Notes: a model not told the origin generated them from the sequence alone. A DNA stretch of 64,000 nt from Excoecaria cochinchinensis (GCA_947683425.1 CANTUQ010000323.1:1-64000), one strand, 5' to 3'; counted from the first letter of the stretch, positions 10,216 through 22,823 are shown. Translations and numbers: made by a program.

Positions 10216-12848
10216 ATCATATACAAGATAGAAAAATAAAATTTTAAATCCATTAAATGTTATATATCTTGCCATGAAATTATTGATCTTAAATAAGAGA
10301 ATTTCGAAAATCACCTTAAATATTGAACAATTATTTTTCACCGCATTGGGTTGTCGTAAACTGTAGTGTCCAAACTTGAACACCTCCAATATATCATCCA
10401 CACCAGAGAAAGGAAAAAGAATCAACAAATGTTTGGAGTAACACCAGCCAAAATTTCACAAGTGTTAGTAGTGGAATTTGGCTACCATAGAAGAAAGAAA
10501 ACAAGGAGCCAAACTCTTCCATAACCTAATTCACCAATCTTAGGTTTTTATACCCTAGGTTAAAAATCTAATTATAATTTGTTTTGGACTATTAAAAATT
10601 TTGGAGAAATAATTAATTTGGGCTTCATTTAAATTCAATTCAGGCCCTTTCAGAAAACCTTTTACATAGAAAGCTCTTTGATGGCCTTTTTTACACAGAC
10701 TTGGATTTAAATGCCCAAATCAATTTCAAATGCCCTCAAATTAAATATATGAGGCTCATAACATTTATATAATATATTTAATTTTATTTGGTCCAAAAAC
10801 CAGGTCTCTAAGGCCATCTATGCGGACCCTTTTTTTAGAGGGCTTTTGTTCATACTACTTTTATTTTAGGCCAATATTAATACCCCAAGTGATCCAATAT
10901 CATTTTATTAGCCTTATAACAATTATAATCAAATGATATTTTTTTTAGGATCAAAATAGACCATTCTGATCCATTTCTCCAGATCATGCACAGACTCCCT
11001 CTAGGAGGCCTCTATGCATGGACAATTAATTAAACTATATAATTAATTGTTTGCTTTCTTCTTTTTCTTAGTCCATAATAATATATAATATTATTAAGAA
11101 TGTTTTTTTTTACCAAAATGCCATTTTTCCTATACATATATAACAACAATTAATAGACATGGCAATATATATCACAACAATTATATACAAAAGCAATATA
11201 ATACATAAAATATCTGATATGGCATTTCATACACGACAACAGACAAATTCATTAATTTTTTAGGACATTGATCCTCTCATGCAAATAAGGTAAGGACATT
11301 GGTCCTATTATGAAAAACACCCTTTCATTGTAAGTTTTTATTAAGAAATAAAATATTTTGATTAATAAAATACCAAATTAAATTAATTAAGTATAAAACT
11401 TTTAAATTGAGATTAATAAAATCAATTAAAAATATAAACAAATAATTTTTTTTTTACAATAAATAAATAATAAGAATAATACATAATAAAAAAGCAAATA
11501 AAATAAAATAAAGAAAAGGAAATAAACCATAAAACATACATCAGTAAATTTACTTCATTAATATGCAAAAATAAATATAAGTAATAAAATAAAAAATAAG
11601 TAAAATAAAATAAAATAACCAAACAAAATAAATGACGTGGACAAAATTAAACAAACAAAGCATGCCAATAAGGAATAACACATGTGAAACAAAAAAGGAG
11701 AAAAGAAATTAAAAATTAAAAGAATAATGGGAAGCGATTCTAAAACCCAGTAGTTCCACGATCTTGAGCCATATACCCACTCCCGCGGAATTCTGGATTT
11801 CTTGAATTTAAAACGATTTTGTTCTTGATTAATTACGATTTTAATATTTTCTAAATACGGTTTTTTTTTCTTTTTAAATTCAATTTTGACTTTACGAAAC
11901 CCACATAAACATGCATTTAATATCCATTATAAACATATATACCTGCGTCAATATAAAATTAATTAAAACACATAAAAACGTTGAATCTAATATAGTTTCA
12001 TGCGCAATGCATGTTAATTAATTCTAATTACACCTAGATCTAATTAAAAATATAAAATTTACAATAAATTAATTAATAATAGGACAAATATCAAGAAAAA
12101 CAAGATGAATTAACAAAAATGTAACTGGGATTGCTCTCTACATAATTTTACTGTCATGAATTATTTACTATTTGTCACAGTAGGAAATCTTCGAGTCCTC
12201 TTCGAGTCTTGTGAACATATCAAATCAACCAAATCCTTCATCAAGATATTTTTAGTGAAAGATTATGTATTGATTTTTTAGTAGAAAATATACATTCCAT
12301 TAAGCTTTCCAATTAATTCTCTAAGCCTATGAATTAAATTAAAAAAATCCAGCCTAGAGAGAGAAGAGTAGAAACAAAATGTTTTGTGGAAAAACCAAAT
12401 TTATAGTCGTTAAAAAACCCTAAGAGATATCCCCTTATATAGAGGGATCAATCCTAGTCGTGTTATGAAAAAATTATGGGTCCTAATTGGAAAAGGAGTC
12501 TTAATTATTCCTAATTAGAAGGAGAACTAAAATCTAGTTAAAACAAGATTGAGGAAACATGGTATTATGGAAATGGCACTTTGGACGGTTGTGAAAAGTT
12601 TAAAACACACCACACCTATTATGCAGTGGTCCATGGCCGTGAAGTGACTATCCACGCCCGTAGACCATGTAGACCATGTTACATGAGTGTTTTCAAAATT
12701 TTCAGCCGTGTTTTGCTATGAACACATAGTACATTGCCGTGGAATAATGACCCATGGCCATGGACTATTTTTTCTTTTTTAAATTATTTTCATCAATTAA
12801 AGCCTTTTGGTAGATCTGTAGATACCTTTCGTCGAGTCTCCTACGTCA
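10216..12848. other. AT-rich non-coding stretch with LTR-like remnants
   Basis: No gene is supported here. The stretch is very AT-rich (notably 11400-11620 and 11860-12130). Near 11260-11330 the phrase 'ggacattggtcct' recalls the LTRs at 23632-26129 and 27196-29866. At 12280-12560 and 12610-12780 there is an LTR-like promoter region (CCTTATATAGAGGG) and a set of CCATGG/CCACG-type palindromes, resembling 61990-62530. It probably contains one or more old LTRs, but I cannot set boundaries. Confidence 0.5.
12610..12780. repeat. Palindrome-rich cassette in LTR-like sequence
   Basis: Short overlapping inverted motifs (CCATGGCCGTG, CCACGCCCGTAG, CCATGGCCATGG) are clustered here beside a TATA-like CTTATATAGAG at about 12434. 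Organisation is as in the other LTR cassettes, with a different sequence. Confidence 0.45.
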
Positions 12849-12861
12849 AAGTACTACAAAA

Positions 12862-13146
12862 AAATAGCGATTTAGCGACTAACAAAATGTAGTCGCTAAT
12901 TTGCGACTAAAATAGAATTCAGTCGCGAAATAATATTTTTTTGATATGAATTGCAATTTAGCGACTAAATAGCGACTGAATGTGAATTTAGTCGCTAAAA
13001 ATTGGCGCTAAGAAATCGCGCCTTTTTTTGCGACTAACTTAACGATAGAAAATTTAGTCGCTAAATATTAGCGACTAAATATTAGTCATTAAACAGAACT
13101 AAAAATATTGCGACCAAATAGCGACTGGAAATGCAGTCGCTATATA

Positions 13147-13148
<2 letters not shown>
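12862..13148. repeat. Subterminal repeats, left end of CACTA 1
   Basis: Multiple direct and inverted copies of GCGACTAAA-like nonamers (TTAGCGACT, AGTCGCTAA). In the CACTA superfamily such repeats are transposase binding sites. Matching arrays lie at about 16300-16560, 18600-18840 and 21345-21600. Confidence 0.8.

Positions 13149-13150
<2 letters not shown>

Positions 13151-13206
<56 letters not shown>
13151..13206. repeat. (TA)n microsatellite bordering CACTA 1 cargo
   Basis: An uninterrupted AT dinucleotide tract lies between the subterminal repeats and the GC-rich cargo. CACTA 2 has a shorter (TA)n at the equivalent place, about 21322-21344. Confidence 0.9.
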
Positions 13207-13214
<8 letters not shown>

Positions 13215-13600
13215 AGCCCTACACATTTCTGTCTCTCTCACCCTTCCCTCCCCCCACCCTCTCGGTCTCTCTCGGTCACCCGCCACCGTCTCTCCCTCCC
13301 CCGCCGCCCCCTCGCTGCTTTTTCTCTCTTCCCCGCGCACCACTCTCCACCTCTTCCTCGCGCGTTGTCTCTCTTGGTCGCGCCTCCTGCCGTCGCTTAG
13401 ATCCCGCCGTTTGTCGTTGCACGCCGGCACACTCTTTCCAGCCGTCCTCCTCCCTCCGTCGAGCTCCAGATCTGCCACCTTTATCCTTGGTAGTCTCTCT
13501 TTCTCTTTCTATCTTGTAAACTGAGATAGATTCATGTTAGCTTTGGATGGTTACTGAATATGTGTTTTTGGTTGGAATTTGGTGAATTGAGTCTTGGAAT
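13215..13600 (+). other. GC- and CT-rich captured 5'-UTR/first-intron-like block
   Basis: A pyrimidine-rich, GC-rich stretch (CTCTCTC, CGCCGCC) is followed by GGTAGTCTCTC and AT-rich intron-like sequence. It looks like the 5' leader and first intron of a plant gene. The same block occurs inverted at about 20760-21300 in CACTA 2, including the phrase on 'ttggaatttggtgaattgagtcttgg'-like sequence. The 89-codon minus-strand frame across it is arginine-rich low complexity and is not taken as a gene. Confidence 0.5.
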
Positions 13601-15518
13601 GGCAAAATTGGTTGATGCAAGAGGAAGAAAGAAGGGAGGAGAAAGGCAAGGAGACAATTTAAGAATTGGAAGTGAAGAAATTGTTTACAAACGAAAGTGA
13701 AAGCTTCAAAAAGGTTAGGGATTTCTTAATTATCCCGTGTGTGATTAAATTGTTTATTAAATTGGTTAATTTGCTGTGCTGTTTAATGAACCGATTCAGC
13801 TAAGCATGAAATTAAATTAGGGATTAAGTTATAGTGATTATTATGTGTTCTGTTGTGTGTATGGAAATGTAGGGGATTTTATTTTAATGCCAATTAGGGT
13901 CGTAATTTTCATGAGCTTATTTGATTTTGTCTATAATATTTGAGTCTGTGGGTTTTTGAGTAAATGAAGCTCAGTTTCTGTTTTTGTTTTGATTATTCTT
14001 ACTGATATTTGGCATCAAGATATGATCTTGACTTAGATTCTTTTGAGTGAAGATATTGAAAAGGGTAGTAAATTGGCCTGGTATTTTTAATTTCCTTGCT
14101 AAGTCCTAAAGTGGTTTATGGTATTATGCCCTTAAATAAGTGGTCTGTGGAATTTAATGAAGAACAAGCTTGCAAGTCTATAGGATTGCCACTTGTGTCA
14201 TGGACTTCCTTTTAGAAACTCAGACAATCCAATTAAATAATACAGAAATGGAAAAAATCATATAAATTGATGCAACTGTCTATTACTGGAAAATGGAATA
14301 CACATATGAATTATCTTATTTAACAAAAATAGAAAAAATGCATAATTATGTCATAGTTGTTAAACTTTCCAGAGATTATGGCCAACTAATAAACCAAGAT
14401 ATTAGCAGACAAACACTTGGGTCGAAGTGAAGGATTTTTACTTGCTACAGATTCATTTATCTTTTTACTTCAAAAATCAGCATACTCAAAATTAATTTGC
14501 TTAAGGAATATTAAAAATTAACTCAATTTGTTTGTTGAAATGTTAATTGTTTTCCAAGTTTCCTTGGAGTGTTACAGATGTCTAATATCCATTTGTCTAA
14601 TTTTTTAGCATCTGTGTAGAGCCTTTGCCAAGATATGATAAATTGGCCTGTGCAATGATTTTTAATTACAGATGATGCAAAAATGTGGAGTAGCAGTAAC
14701 ATTTTGTAGGCAATTATACGTTCTTCCTCCTTATTTTTTTCCTGGCTAAGTCTAATTTACTCACAGCTCATTACTTGTCAATGCATAAATATGTTGCTTT
14801 ATGATTTCAGGCAGACTTGGATCTCTAATTGGAAACTTGCAGAGCTTTCATAGTTAATATTAGGGATATGATGGAGAGGTGGACTAATTGTTTGTTTTGG
14901 TAATTACTATTCTTCTGGTGGTTTTTCCCCTTTTAACTATTTCTTAGATATTTACTCGAGGTAATGATGTAAATATTTGTATTATGAAATGTCTTTTGAT
15001 GGCATATTCTACTCTCTTCTTCTTTTCAATTCTAAAAGTTTGTGTTTTTAGTAGGTCCACTGTACACAGAGTGGTGCCAACAGGACAAGAGCGCTACTCT
15101 GTAATTATCAATTTACTGCTTTCTTTTCCTTTTTGTTATGCCTAGATTCTTAAGATTCCAAGTTTACTTGATCTAGATCACGATTTTTACCTGTAAGTAT
15201 ATCAGAGATTTGTGATGCATGTGATACCAATGCCTATGTCCTATAAGTTGTTGGCTGTGTTTTCATATTCAAATGATATCAAATAGCTTGCTTGAATGCT
15301 GTTTTCTGATGTATCAATTAGTTGTGAAAGGAGTGAATTCATGTACTTTGTGATTTTCTAGTTCATGTTGTTTAACATTCCATCATTAAAAAGTAGAAAA
15401 TATTTTTTCTGGAGTTTGGTTTTCTAATTTATGTTGTTGAAAAACTTACTTTCTAGTTTAGTTCCCCTTGAATACTGAATATGCCTGTGCACCCTTTTTT
15501 TTTTGTTCCTTCTTGCAG

Positions 15519-15895
15519 ACAAGTACAAAAGTGGAATATGAACTGATGAAGCAAGTATTGCTTATCCTTTTTTATTTGTTTCCTTTTATCCCTAACTTTT
15601 GCTTCCTTTTATTGAAGTGCTATATGAGGTAGCTTTTGACTGGTCTTCACTATTGTCATGTTAACCAAGTATTTCATCGTGATATCAAAGGTTATTAAGC
15701 AATCAATTTATTTACCATTGAGTCTTGTTTTTCATTTCATAAGGCATTGGACTACTGATTTTCTTTTCCTTTTTTTTTCTTGTTTTTTGTGGGCAGGTTT
15801 TAATCTTCTCATAGACAATGAGGGTAATTTAAAGCTTGCGAATTTTGGGCTTGCTAAATCATTTTCAAATGATCACAATGCAAATCAGTCCGGGA
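15519..15895 (+). pseudogene. Captured CDKC-type protein kinase exons inside CACTA 1
   Basis: Three exon-like pieces of a plant cyclin-dependent kinase C (a transcription-elongation kinase family) are recognisable with their introns. A short one after a TTCTTGCAG acceptor (about 15519-15553) starts DKYKSGI. The second (about 15622-15688) reads LLTGLHYCHVNQVFHRDIK and ends at a GTTATT donor. The third, after a GTGGGCAG acceptor at 15796, reads FNLLIDNEGNLKLANFGLA, then KSFSNDHNAN. A stop replaces a residue before LLTG, and the DFG aspartate of the magnesium-binding motif is changed to asparagine. Downstream the similarity ends abruptly at about 15890. It is a gene fragment carried by the transposon and cannot make an active kinase. 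Confidence 0.82.
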
Positions 15896-16213
15896 CCAAT
15901 AAAGCACGAAATCATAGGCAACACCTAATGTAATTTATGTATATTTATTTTTAATGTAATTTTGTTTAGTATTTATTAGGAACATAATATGAAAATTGAT
16001 GTATGTTATTTTTTTATTTTATTTAAATGGTTTTATTTTGTTTAATATAAATTTGTTTTTATATTTATTCGGTTACATTTAAAATTGAACTGAACTAACT
16101 ATTTGTACACACTTAATTTTACAATTTAATATATTTTTATAATATTATATTTTTAAATTAATGGTATTGTTAATAATATTGCATAATTATTATTTATATA
16201 AATTAAATTGTTG

Positions 16214-16218
16214 ATGTA

Positions 16219-16272
<54 letters not shown>
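16214..16272. repeat. (AAT)n microsatellite bordering CACTA 1 cargo
   Basis: About twenty ATA/AAT triplets lie just inside the right subterminal repeats. CACTA 2 has (TTA)n at the mirrored place, about 18903-18939. Confidence 0.9.
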
Positions 16273-16275
<3 letters not shown>

Positions 16276-16575
16276 TAAATGGAAATTAATAATAAAAAAT
16301 TAATAATTTTGCGATGAAATATTTTGTCGCTAATATTTCTTTAATATTTTCGGCGACTAATTTAGGTGTTATTTAGCGACGAAATTTTTTGTTTTTAGTG
16401 ACGAAATTTTCTGTCACTATTTTTAGCGACTATTTTATGTTTTGGTCGCAAATTTCTTGCAACGGCCGTATTAGCGACGGTTAGTCATTTTGTTGCTAAA
16501 AGTAATTAGCGACTGAATTTGTTAAATTAGTGACAGAAATTTTCGTCGTTAATTTTCTGTTTTTTTGTAGTGAAG

Positions 16576-16654
16576 ATTGTCTAGTGATGAGAAATGTCTT
16601 ATGAAAGAGGAAAAGAGTTTTATTTGGTTCAAGAGGATTTTTTTAATTTAAGAA

Positions 16655-16707
<53 letters not shown>

Positions 16708-16760
16708 TAAAACAAATAAATATAAAATAATAAAATAAAATTTAGTACCTTATACTGAGT
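16576..16760. repeat. Spacer with (AAT)n microsatellite
   Basis: This is the stretch between the CACTA 1 target duplication and the MULE target duplication. About half of it is an AAT microsatellite (about 16655-16704) followed by AT-rich sequence. No gene is seen. Confidence 0.8.
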
Positions 16761-16943
16761 TTGGGGAAAGGGGACAAAGATTTATATGGTGTGTTTAGGA
16801 TAAGTAATTCTGGATTTGGTGTGCTTTAGGAAATAATTCTGGGTTTGGTGTGTGTAAGAAACCGCAATTGACAGTTGCAGTTTCTTATTGTGGGCTCCAT
16901 ACGTCTGGGATGCATTTTACCCACCTGTGGAATTTGTGTCAGA

Positions 16944-16974
16944 AACCGCAGGTGGGACCTGCGGTTTCAGTGGT
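16944..16974. repeat. MULE left subterminal palindrome
   Basis: GAAACCGCAGGT and ACCTGCGGTTTC form a near-perfect hairpin just inside the left terminal repeat. The right end has CCGCAGGT...ACCTGCGG at about 34179-34197, so the palindrome is common to both ends. Confidence 0.7.
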
Positions 16975-17837
16975 TTGTCACGCCTATAAATGCTGCTATT
17001 ACTTCCCTCTCTTACGCATCAAATAAAATTGTATACACAAAACTTCAATTGTTGTCGTTCTTGCTTTGTCGATGGAAGAAAATAATATTGCTAGACTTCG
17101 ATCAAGGTATTTATTAAGTTTTATTATGTTAATTTATAAATATATAAGTTTATAGTATAATTATTAAATTTATTTTATTTTAATGGTTTATATTATGTAT
17201 TTAGGTAGAAGATAAATTAAAAAATTATATTTATTTATATTAGTATTAATAATATTACAATTATTTATATTGCTGGTTTATTGTGAGTAATGTGTTAAAA
17301 TATTGTTATTTAAGCAATGCTATTTATTTTTATGATTATTGTATGTTATTATTATTGTTGTTAATTTTATTTTGTTCCGTTTTTTTATAATACATAAGTA
17401 AGTAAAATATTATTTAGACATTAATATGTATGGTGATAAATAGTTTTAATATTTTTTATGTTGATCATATATTATTATTATTTATATCGGCATTAATAAT
17501 ATTTATTTATATTATTATTATCAGTATGTAGATAGTGAGTAGTCAAATAATTATTTGATATTATGAATATTTTTATATTATTGTACGTAATGCATTAAAA
17601 TAATATTTAGCTATTAATACTTATTTATTTATTTATTTATTTATATGATTATTATTTTTACCATTACTATTATTATTAGTATTGTTCTTGTTGTTCATTT
17701 TATTGTGCTATGTTGGTTGAAAATGCAAAATTACGAAAAATATTATTTAGACGTAAATATTTTGTTAATTAATGGATAAAACATAAGAATGTTAAAAAAA
17801 ATTATTAATGACATATATTTACGTACCGGCAAATCCA

Positions 17838-18582
17838 AGATGGCAGCACATACCAATTTTTATTTGCATACCAGTGGAGAAATAAGTTATGGAATGGGAG
17901 GCTTTCAATATGATATATCCGGTACAAATGCCAGAACGAGAAGACTGAGATTGAAAAATAAGCCAACTTTTCGTGAATTGGTCCATGAAATTCATGTGAA
18001 ATTAGGATTAGGTCTGAACGACGTCGTATCAAGAATTATATATAAGAGTCCAATGTACATTCGAGGTTCATTATGCTGGACTTCGGTTGATTTGGTAGAT
18101 GATGATGATGTAGAGATGATATATGAAAATTTAAGAAAATTTGATGATTACACTTTAGTTGAATTAATTAGTGTAGTTACTGAGGGCGATGCAGGACATA
18201 CGATGCTGACTTATGCACAAGGCAATGAAGGCAGAAATGAAGAGGTTGGCACGGTCCGCAGTATACGACCGGTCCGCAGTATACGAGATGGTGGTCCAAG
18301 TCAGCCTCGGCAATCTGTGCAACGAATGGATGGTGAGTTGGTTGAAAATGATCCAATCAGAAGCGCAGGGCATGGTATTTTACGTCCTTCAGTTAGCTAG
18401 ATGCCTGTTCCTAATGTGAGCCAACCAAGGTGGTCATTTAGTCGAAGGCTTGGTAATTTAATAAGTAAATCCCTATTTGGCAACAGGTCTAGTAAGCGTG
18501 CAGATGACAATTATAATGAAGTGGGTTCGAGTGCATTACCAACTCATAATGCAGAAAGCAGTCGTGGTTGTCATTCTGTATC
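17838..18582 (+). pseudogene. MULE transposase, N-terminal part (exon 1, piece a)
   Basis: The likely start is the ATG at 17838 (MAAHTNFYLHTSGEIS); an open frame extends further up to 17789. The N-terminal domain of plant MuDR-type transposases is recognisable by its overall pattern, with repeated R-L-R-L and FRELVHEIHVKLGL, and an acidic stretch near DLVDDDDVEMIYENL. An in-frame TAG lies at 18398-18400, after which the same frame continues with a serine/arginine-rich linker to the CACTA insertion. Removing 18583-21607 joins this frame exactly to the next piece at 21611. Confidence 0.78.
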
Positions 18583-18585
18583 TCA

Positions 18586-18901
18586 CACTACAAAAAAATA
18601 GTCAATTAGCGACGGCAAATTCCGTCGCTAATTGGACTTTTTCAGTCACTAATGGCCTTTAGCGACGCGGCGATTAAATGTCGATATTGGAGCCGTCGCA
18701 AAAATTTTGCGACCAATCCATAAAACAGTCGCTAAAATTAGCGACGAAAAATTCCGTTGCTAAAAATAAAATTTCAGTCGCTAAATAATTTTAAACTTAG
18801 TCGTATAAATATTTATTAGCGACAGATAATTCGTCGCTATTGTATTTTTTAATATTATTTTTAATTACAATTTTTGATTTTTAATTAAAATTTTTGATCT
18901 A

Positions 18902-18940
<39 letters not shown>

Positions 18941-21607
18941 ATCCAAAATTTAATTTAATTTATGTAAATAATAATTATACAATATTACTATTAATTTAAA
19001 AAATATAATATTAAAAAGTAAATTAAACTATATAATATTTAAAAAATACCAATTCAAATTAAATTGTGCTATTTAGCAATATACAGACGTTTACAATAAC
19101 TTTGTACAATAAATTAACAATAATTCAAATATAATAAAAGTATATTAAATTACACAATACTTAAATTAAAAGTACATGCTCTTATTATATTTAGCAGCAT
19201 TACATCCAGTTCCGATACCTACAAGTTACCAATAAAATTTTCAAATTAATATATACCAAAATTAATGAATTAAAAATTGAAATAAAAAAGATTGATTGTA
19301 ATTCATATATTACAAGGCATGAGCTACCAATTCATGTATCATGTATCCAAATTTAACTATCATAGAATTATTTTTCATTTAAATTGAAACATACAAATTA
19401 AGAGAATAAAAAATACATTTAGACTTTCCTCCAAATTTACACATATTTTGCTTAAATACAAAGTTTTAGACCTCATATTTTACTCAATTGAAAACCTGAA
19501 GAAATAGCATTATTTATATAACACAGTTCAATGAAATGTTTAAATTTTCAAATGAATCAAATATGAAAACAATTTCACACATTCCGTCTCTTGCTTTCCT
19601 TTCTACTACTCTCTCTCTCTCTCTCTATGATATTAATCACAGTAATGTACATCAACAAAAGCTTCTCAACCCCAGGTACATCAATAATTCTCATACTAAT
19701 CACAAGCCAAAAGAAATACCTTAACAATTTAAACAACAAATATCAAGTTTCTTTTAAAATACTATTTAATACATATTTTCTAACTTTATACATTCAAATA
19801 ATTCCAAAATAATAATAATAAGAAAGAAAATAAGTATGATCAAAGCCACACACCAAAATAATTTATATTAGATGAACAATTAGCTGAGCAATGCCACACA
19901 CCAAAAATAATCATTTAAAGAAGAGGGACTTACATAATCAATTAAATGCTAACACATACTGCAATTATCAAAGCTCCAACATTTATATCAGGATTTTCAA
20001 ACCCAGCACTGCAGGTACACAAATTACTTTCTGCTCATCCTTAAAAGGAACCAATTGAGCTACAAAAATGGAAATTATCTGCAGGAAGGTCTAAGTAAAG
20101 GAGCATGTAGCATTGCACATATATGTGTGAGTTAAAGTAAACGAATTTTGTTCCAAAAATCAGTTTGATTACCGACATTTTATAAAGTTACTATTATTAT
20201 TAAAAAACTCAAAATATCTGCAACGTGGTTTCTGCTCTAGCTATTATCACTTCTGCAAAAATTAAAATATTCTTCAAATAATAATAGGCAGAAGTAAATA
20301 AACCAATCTTAAGAACATTGCTTTGAACATTTATGCAATTAAAAGCTTAAAGCTTAACTCTACCAACAATCTTCTTCTTCATAACCCAAAATTAAATATC
20401 AAATATGATAGCATCAAGAAATTTAGCATCCTCGTATAGCAAGACACCCATTATTAAAGATAATTGGGCAAAAGTCCCAATATAATAATAACCTTCGCAG
20501 GCAGTAGCTGGGATAACGAGAAGTAACTATAATTACATGTGACAAAAATTAACCCAAAACTACCTGCATCCCAGCATAAAGCACAAGGGAGTTTATCAAA
20601 GGTACATTGTAATGAGTACCGCCAAAGAAAGCTTCATGAGGCGAAAGTAGTAGTCTCTACTTCAATTCAGTCAAACATGCAGAATTCACCAAACATCAAC
20701 CACTTAATTACACAGCAAATTAATCAATTTTACAAATAATTTTACAAACAATTTAATCACATAATTCACCAAACATTAACGAATTTTGCCATTCCAAGAC
20801 TCAATTCACCAAATTCCAACCAAAAACACATATTTAGTAACCATCCAAATCCAACCTAAATCTATGTCAGTTTAACAGATACAAAGAGAAAGAGAGACTA
20901 CCGAGGATAAAGGTGGCGAAGGGAGGAGGACGACGAGGGGCGAAGGACGGCTGGAAAGAGTTGCCGGCATGGGAGACCTGCAGATCTGCAGGGTCCAGCG
21001 GTTGGGACGCGCAGGGGAAGAAGGCGGATCGAGTGTGAGGGCCACAGTGCGCGATGGTTCGACAACTTCGATCTCCTTATCGGCGACGACAAACGGCGGC
21101 GGTAGGAGGTGCGACCAAGAGAGATAGCGTGCGAGGAAGGGGGAGAGTGGCGCGCGAGGAAGAGAGATAAAACAGAGAGACAGCGGCGGGGGAGCGAGAG
21201 ACGGAGGCGGGGACATTGGATCCGGGTGGGTGGCATAGCGGCGGTGAGAGGGTGAGAGAGACAGAGGGTGGGGGGGAGGGAGGGAGAGGGTGAGAGAGAC
21301 CGAAATTTGAAGGATTTTTATATAAATATATATATATATATATAGCGACTGAAATTTCGGTTGCTATTTAGTCGCAATGTTTTTATTTCTATTTAGCGAT
21401 TAAAATTTCGGTTGCTATTTTAGTCGCAAAAAAAGGCGCATTTTCTTACCGCCAATTTTTAGCGACTAATTTCATATTTAGTCGCTAAATTGCTATTTAT
21501 ATAAAAAAAATACGATTTTGCGACTAAATTCTTATTTAGTCGCAAATTAGCGACTATATTTCGGTAGTCGCTAAATTTAGTCGCTAAATTACAGTTTTTT
21601 TGTAGTG
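18586..21607 (-). mobile_element. Pack-CACTA element 2, 3.0 kb, nested in the MULE transposase gene
   Basis: The left end CACTACAAAAAAATAG and the right end TTTTTTTGTAGTG are flanked by the 3-bp duplication TCA (18583-18585, 21608-21610). Subterminal GCGAC/GTCGC repeats occupy about 18600-18840 and 21345-21600. No transposase is visible. The right part (about 20760-21300) matches the left cargo of CACTA 1 in inverted orientation, so I place this copy on minus. Minus-strand frames of 112-114 codons at 20872-21236 lie in the GC-rich block and show no known domain. The rest (18940-20750) is AT-rich without recognisable coding sequence. Confidence 0.9.
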
Positions 21608-21610
21608 TCA

Positions 21611-22612
21611 TACTCCAGATCACAGTCAACGACAATCTGATTCAGTAGTCGCATATGGGAGTAGACGCCGTTCTGTAAGTCAGCTGCCTGTGACAAACGT
21701 GAAATAACCAACTCAGTCAGTTTGTCGACGAGATGGTGATTTATTAGGCGATTCCATAGACGAAAACCCTAAATCTCATAATCCAAATGAAGTTCCATGT
21801 TCTATTCCAGTAGGTATGGATCAGGCAAATGAACATTATTTTGATTTGGGTAGCACGGATGATAGTGAATATGAAGGGCTGGACAATGATTATCTGTCAC
21901 TTAATGATGATTTTGATGGTGAGCCTGCAGCCAAGAGTTCCAAAAGTGATGAATCTGATTTAGGTGATGCGTCTTCCAACACTCAAGACGTTAGTCCTCT
22001 AGCCTCATTGCATCCTTATGATGGGACGAACGACGGAATCTTCAACTTTCCTTCCGAACATTATACGACTATCAATTTTGATGCAACACAAGTTAATCTA
22101 TTAGAAGGTGTACAATTTCAAACATGGGATGGTGTATCTGAGTTGTCAATGGGTTTAGTTTTTAACAACAAGGAAGAGGTTAAATCTTGTGTCAAAAAGT
22201 TTTCAATAATGCGAAATGTCGACTTTAGAGTTGTTGAATCTAAGCCTAAATATTTGGTCGCCTGATGTGCAAAGTTTGAAGATGGCTGCATGTGGAGGCT
22301 CAAAGCAGCAGCAAAAGGAAATAATCCTTTATGGAAAGTTACAAGGTACGGTGATCCACACTCATGCGTTTCTGCTAATCTTACAAAGGATCACAGACAA
22401 TTGGGGTCTAAGGTCATTAGAAATTGCATAATGGGAATGGTGAGTAAAGATCCTACAATGCCTGTTGATGTGATAATTGCAACTATCAAGCAACAATTTA
22501 AGTTTGAGGTATCATACAAGAAGGCATGGTATGAGAAGGTGGGTGCAATTGAGGCTATATTTGGAAATTATATTGAATCATTTGAGAGATTACCAGGATT
22601 TTTGTATGCGCT
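21611..22612 (+). pseudogene. MULE transposase, MuDR N-domain region (exon 1, piece b)
   Basis: This continues the transposase frame after CACTA 2. An acidic linker (DDSEYEGLDNDYLSLNDDF) leads to the conserved MuDR DNA-binding region: FNNKEEVKSCVKKFSI, then KFEDGCMWRLKA with its cysteines, HSC, and VDVIIATIKQQFKFEVSYKKAW. In-frame stops occur as TAA at 21705-21707 and TGA at 22263-22265 (YLVA-stop-CAKFEDGC, probably from CGA). The piece ends at FLYAL, where the LTR element with TSD GCGCT has inserted. Removing that insertion plus one TSD (3522 bp, a multiple of three) continues the frame at 26135. Confidence 0.85.
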
Positions 22613-22823
22613 TGTGATGTGTGCCGAACCTAGCAAAGGCCCTCTTTGAACCCGCTTTTAGGGCTCGAGGGATTGGTTTACGTCTTTTTTGATCTTGGGC
22701 ATCATGAGTCATTTTGGATACCTCCTTCCCAATAGAACACTGGAAAGGATCATCTAGTCTCACGACGCCTTTACGCACCTTTGAGGTATTTTGGAGTCGG
22801 CACCCAATTTAGGAGAAATTGGG
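22613..22823 (-). repeat. Truncated 3' LTR of the nested element
   Basis: This 211-bp stretch matches the first bases of the LTR copies at 23632 and 27196 (GAACCTAGCAAAGGCCC through GAGAAATTGGG). Similarity stops abruptly after GGG at 22823. Confidence 0.85.

Larger units (their letters stand above)
12852..16572 (+). mobile_element. Pack-CACTA (En/Spm-like) element 1, 3.7 kb
   Basis: The left end TACTACAAAAAAATAGCG (first base mutated from C) and the right end TTTTTTTGTAGTG form CACTA-type terminal inverted repeats. The 3-bp duplication AAG flanks them at 12849-12851 and 16573-16575. Both ends carry many subterminal copies of GCGACTAAA / TTTAGTCGC and variants. No transposase is visible, so it is non-autonomous. 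The interior holds a GC-rich 5'-UTR-like block (13215-13490), intron-like sequence and exons of a CDKC-type kinase (15519-15895). The left third matches, inverted, the right third of the CACTA at 18586-21607, so both belong to one family. Confidence 0.88.

Noticed and set aside
13209..13478. 89-codon arginine-rich minus-strand frame in CACTA 1
   Set aside because: GC-rich leader sequence; the homologous block in CACTA 2 does not keep the same protein.
20872..21236. Two overlapping 112-114-codon minus-strand frames in CACTA 2
   Set aside because: Open in two frames at once because of GC- and CT-rich composition; no recognisable domain.
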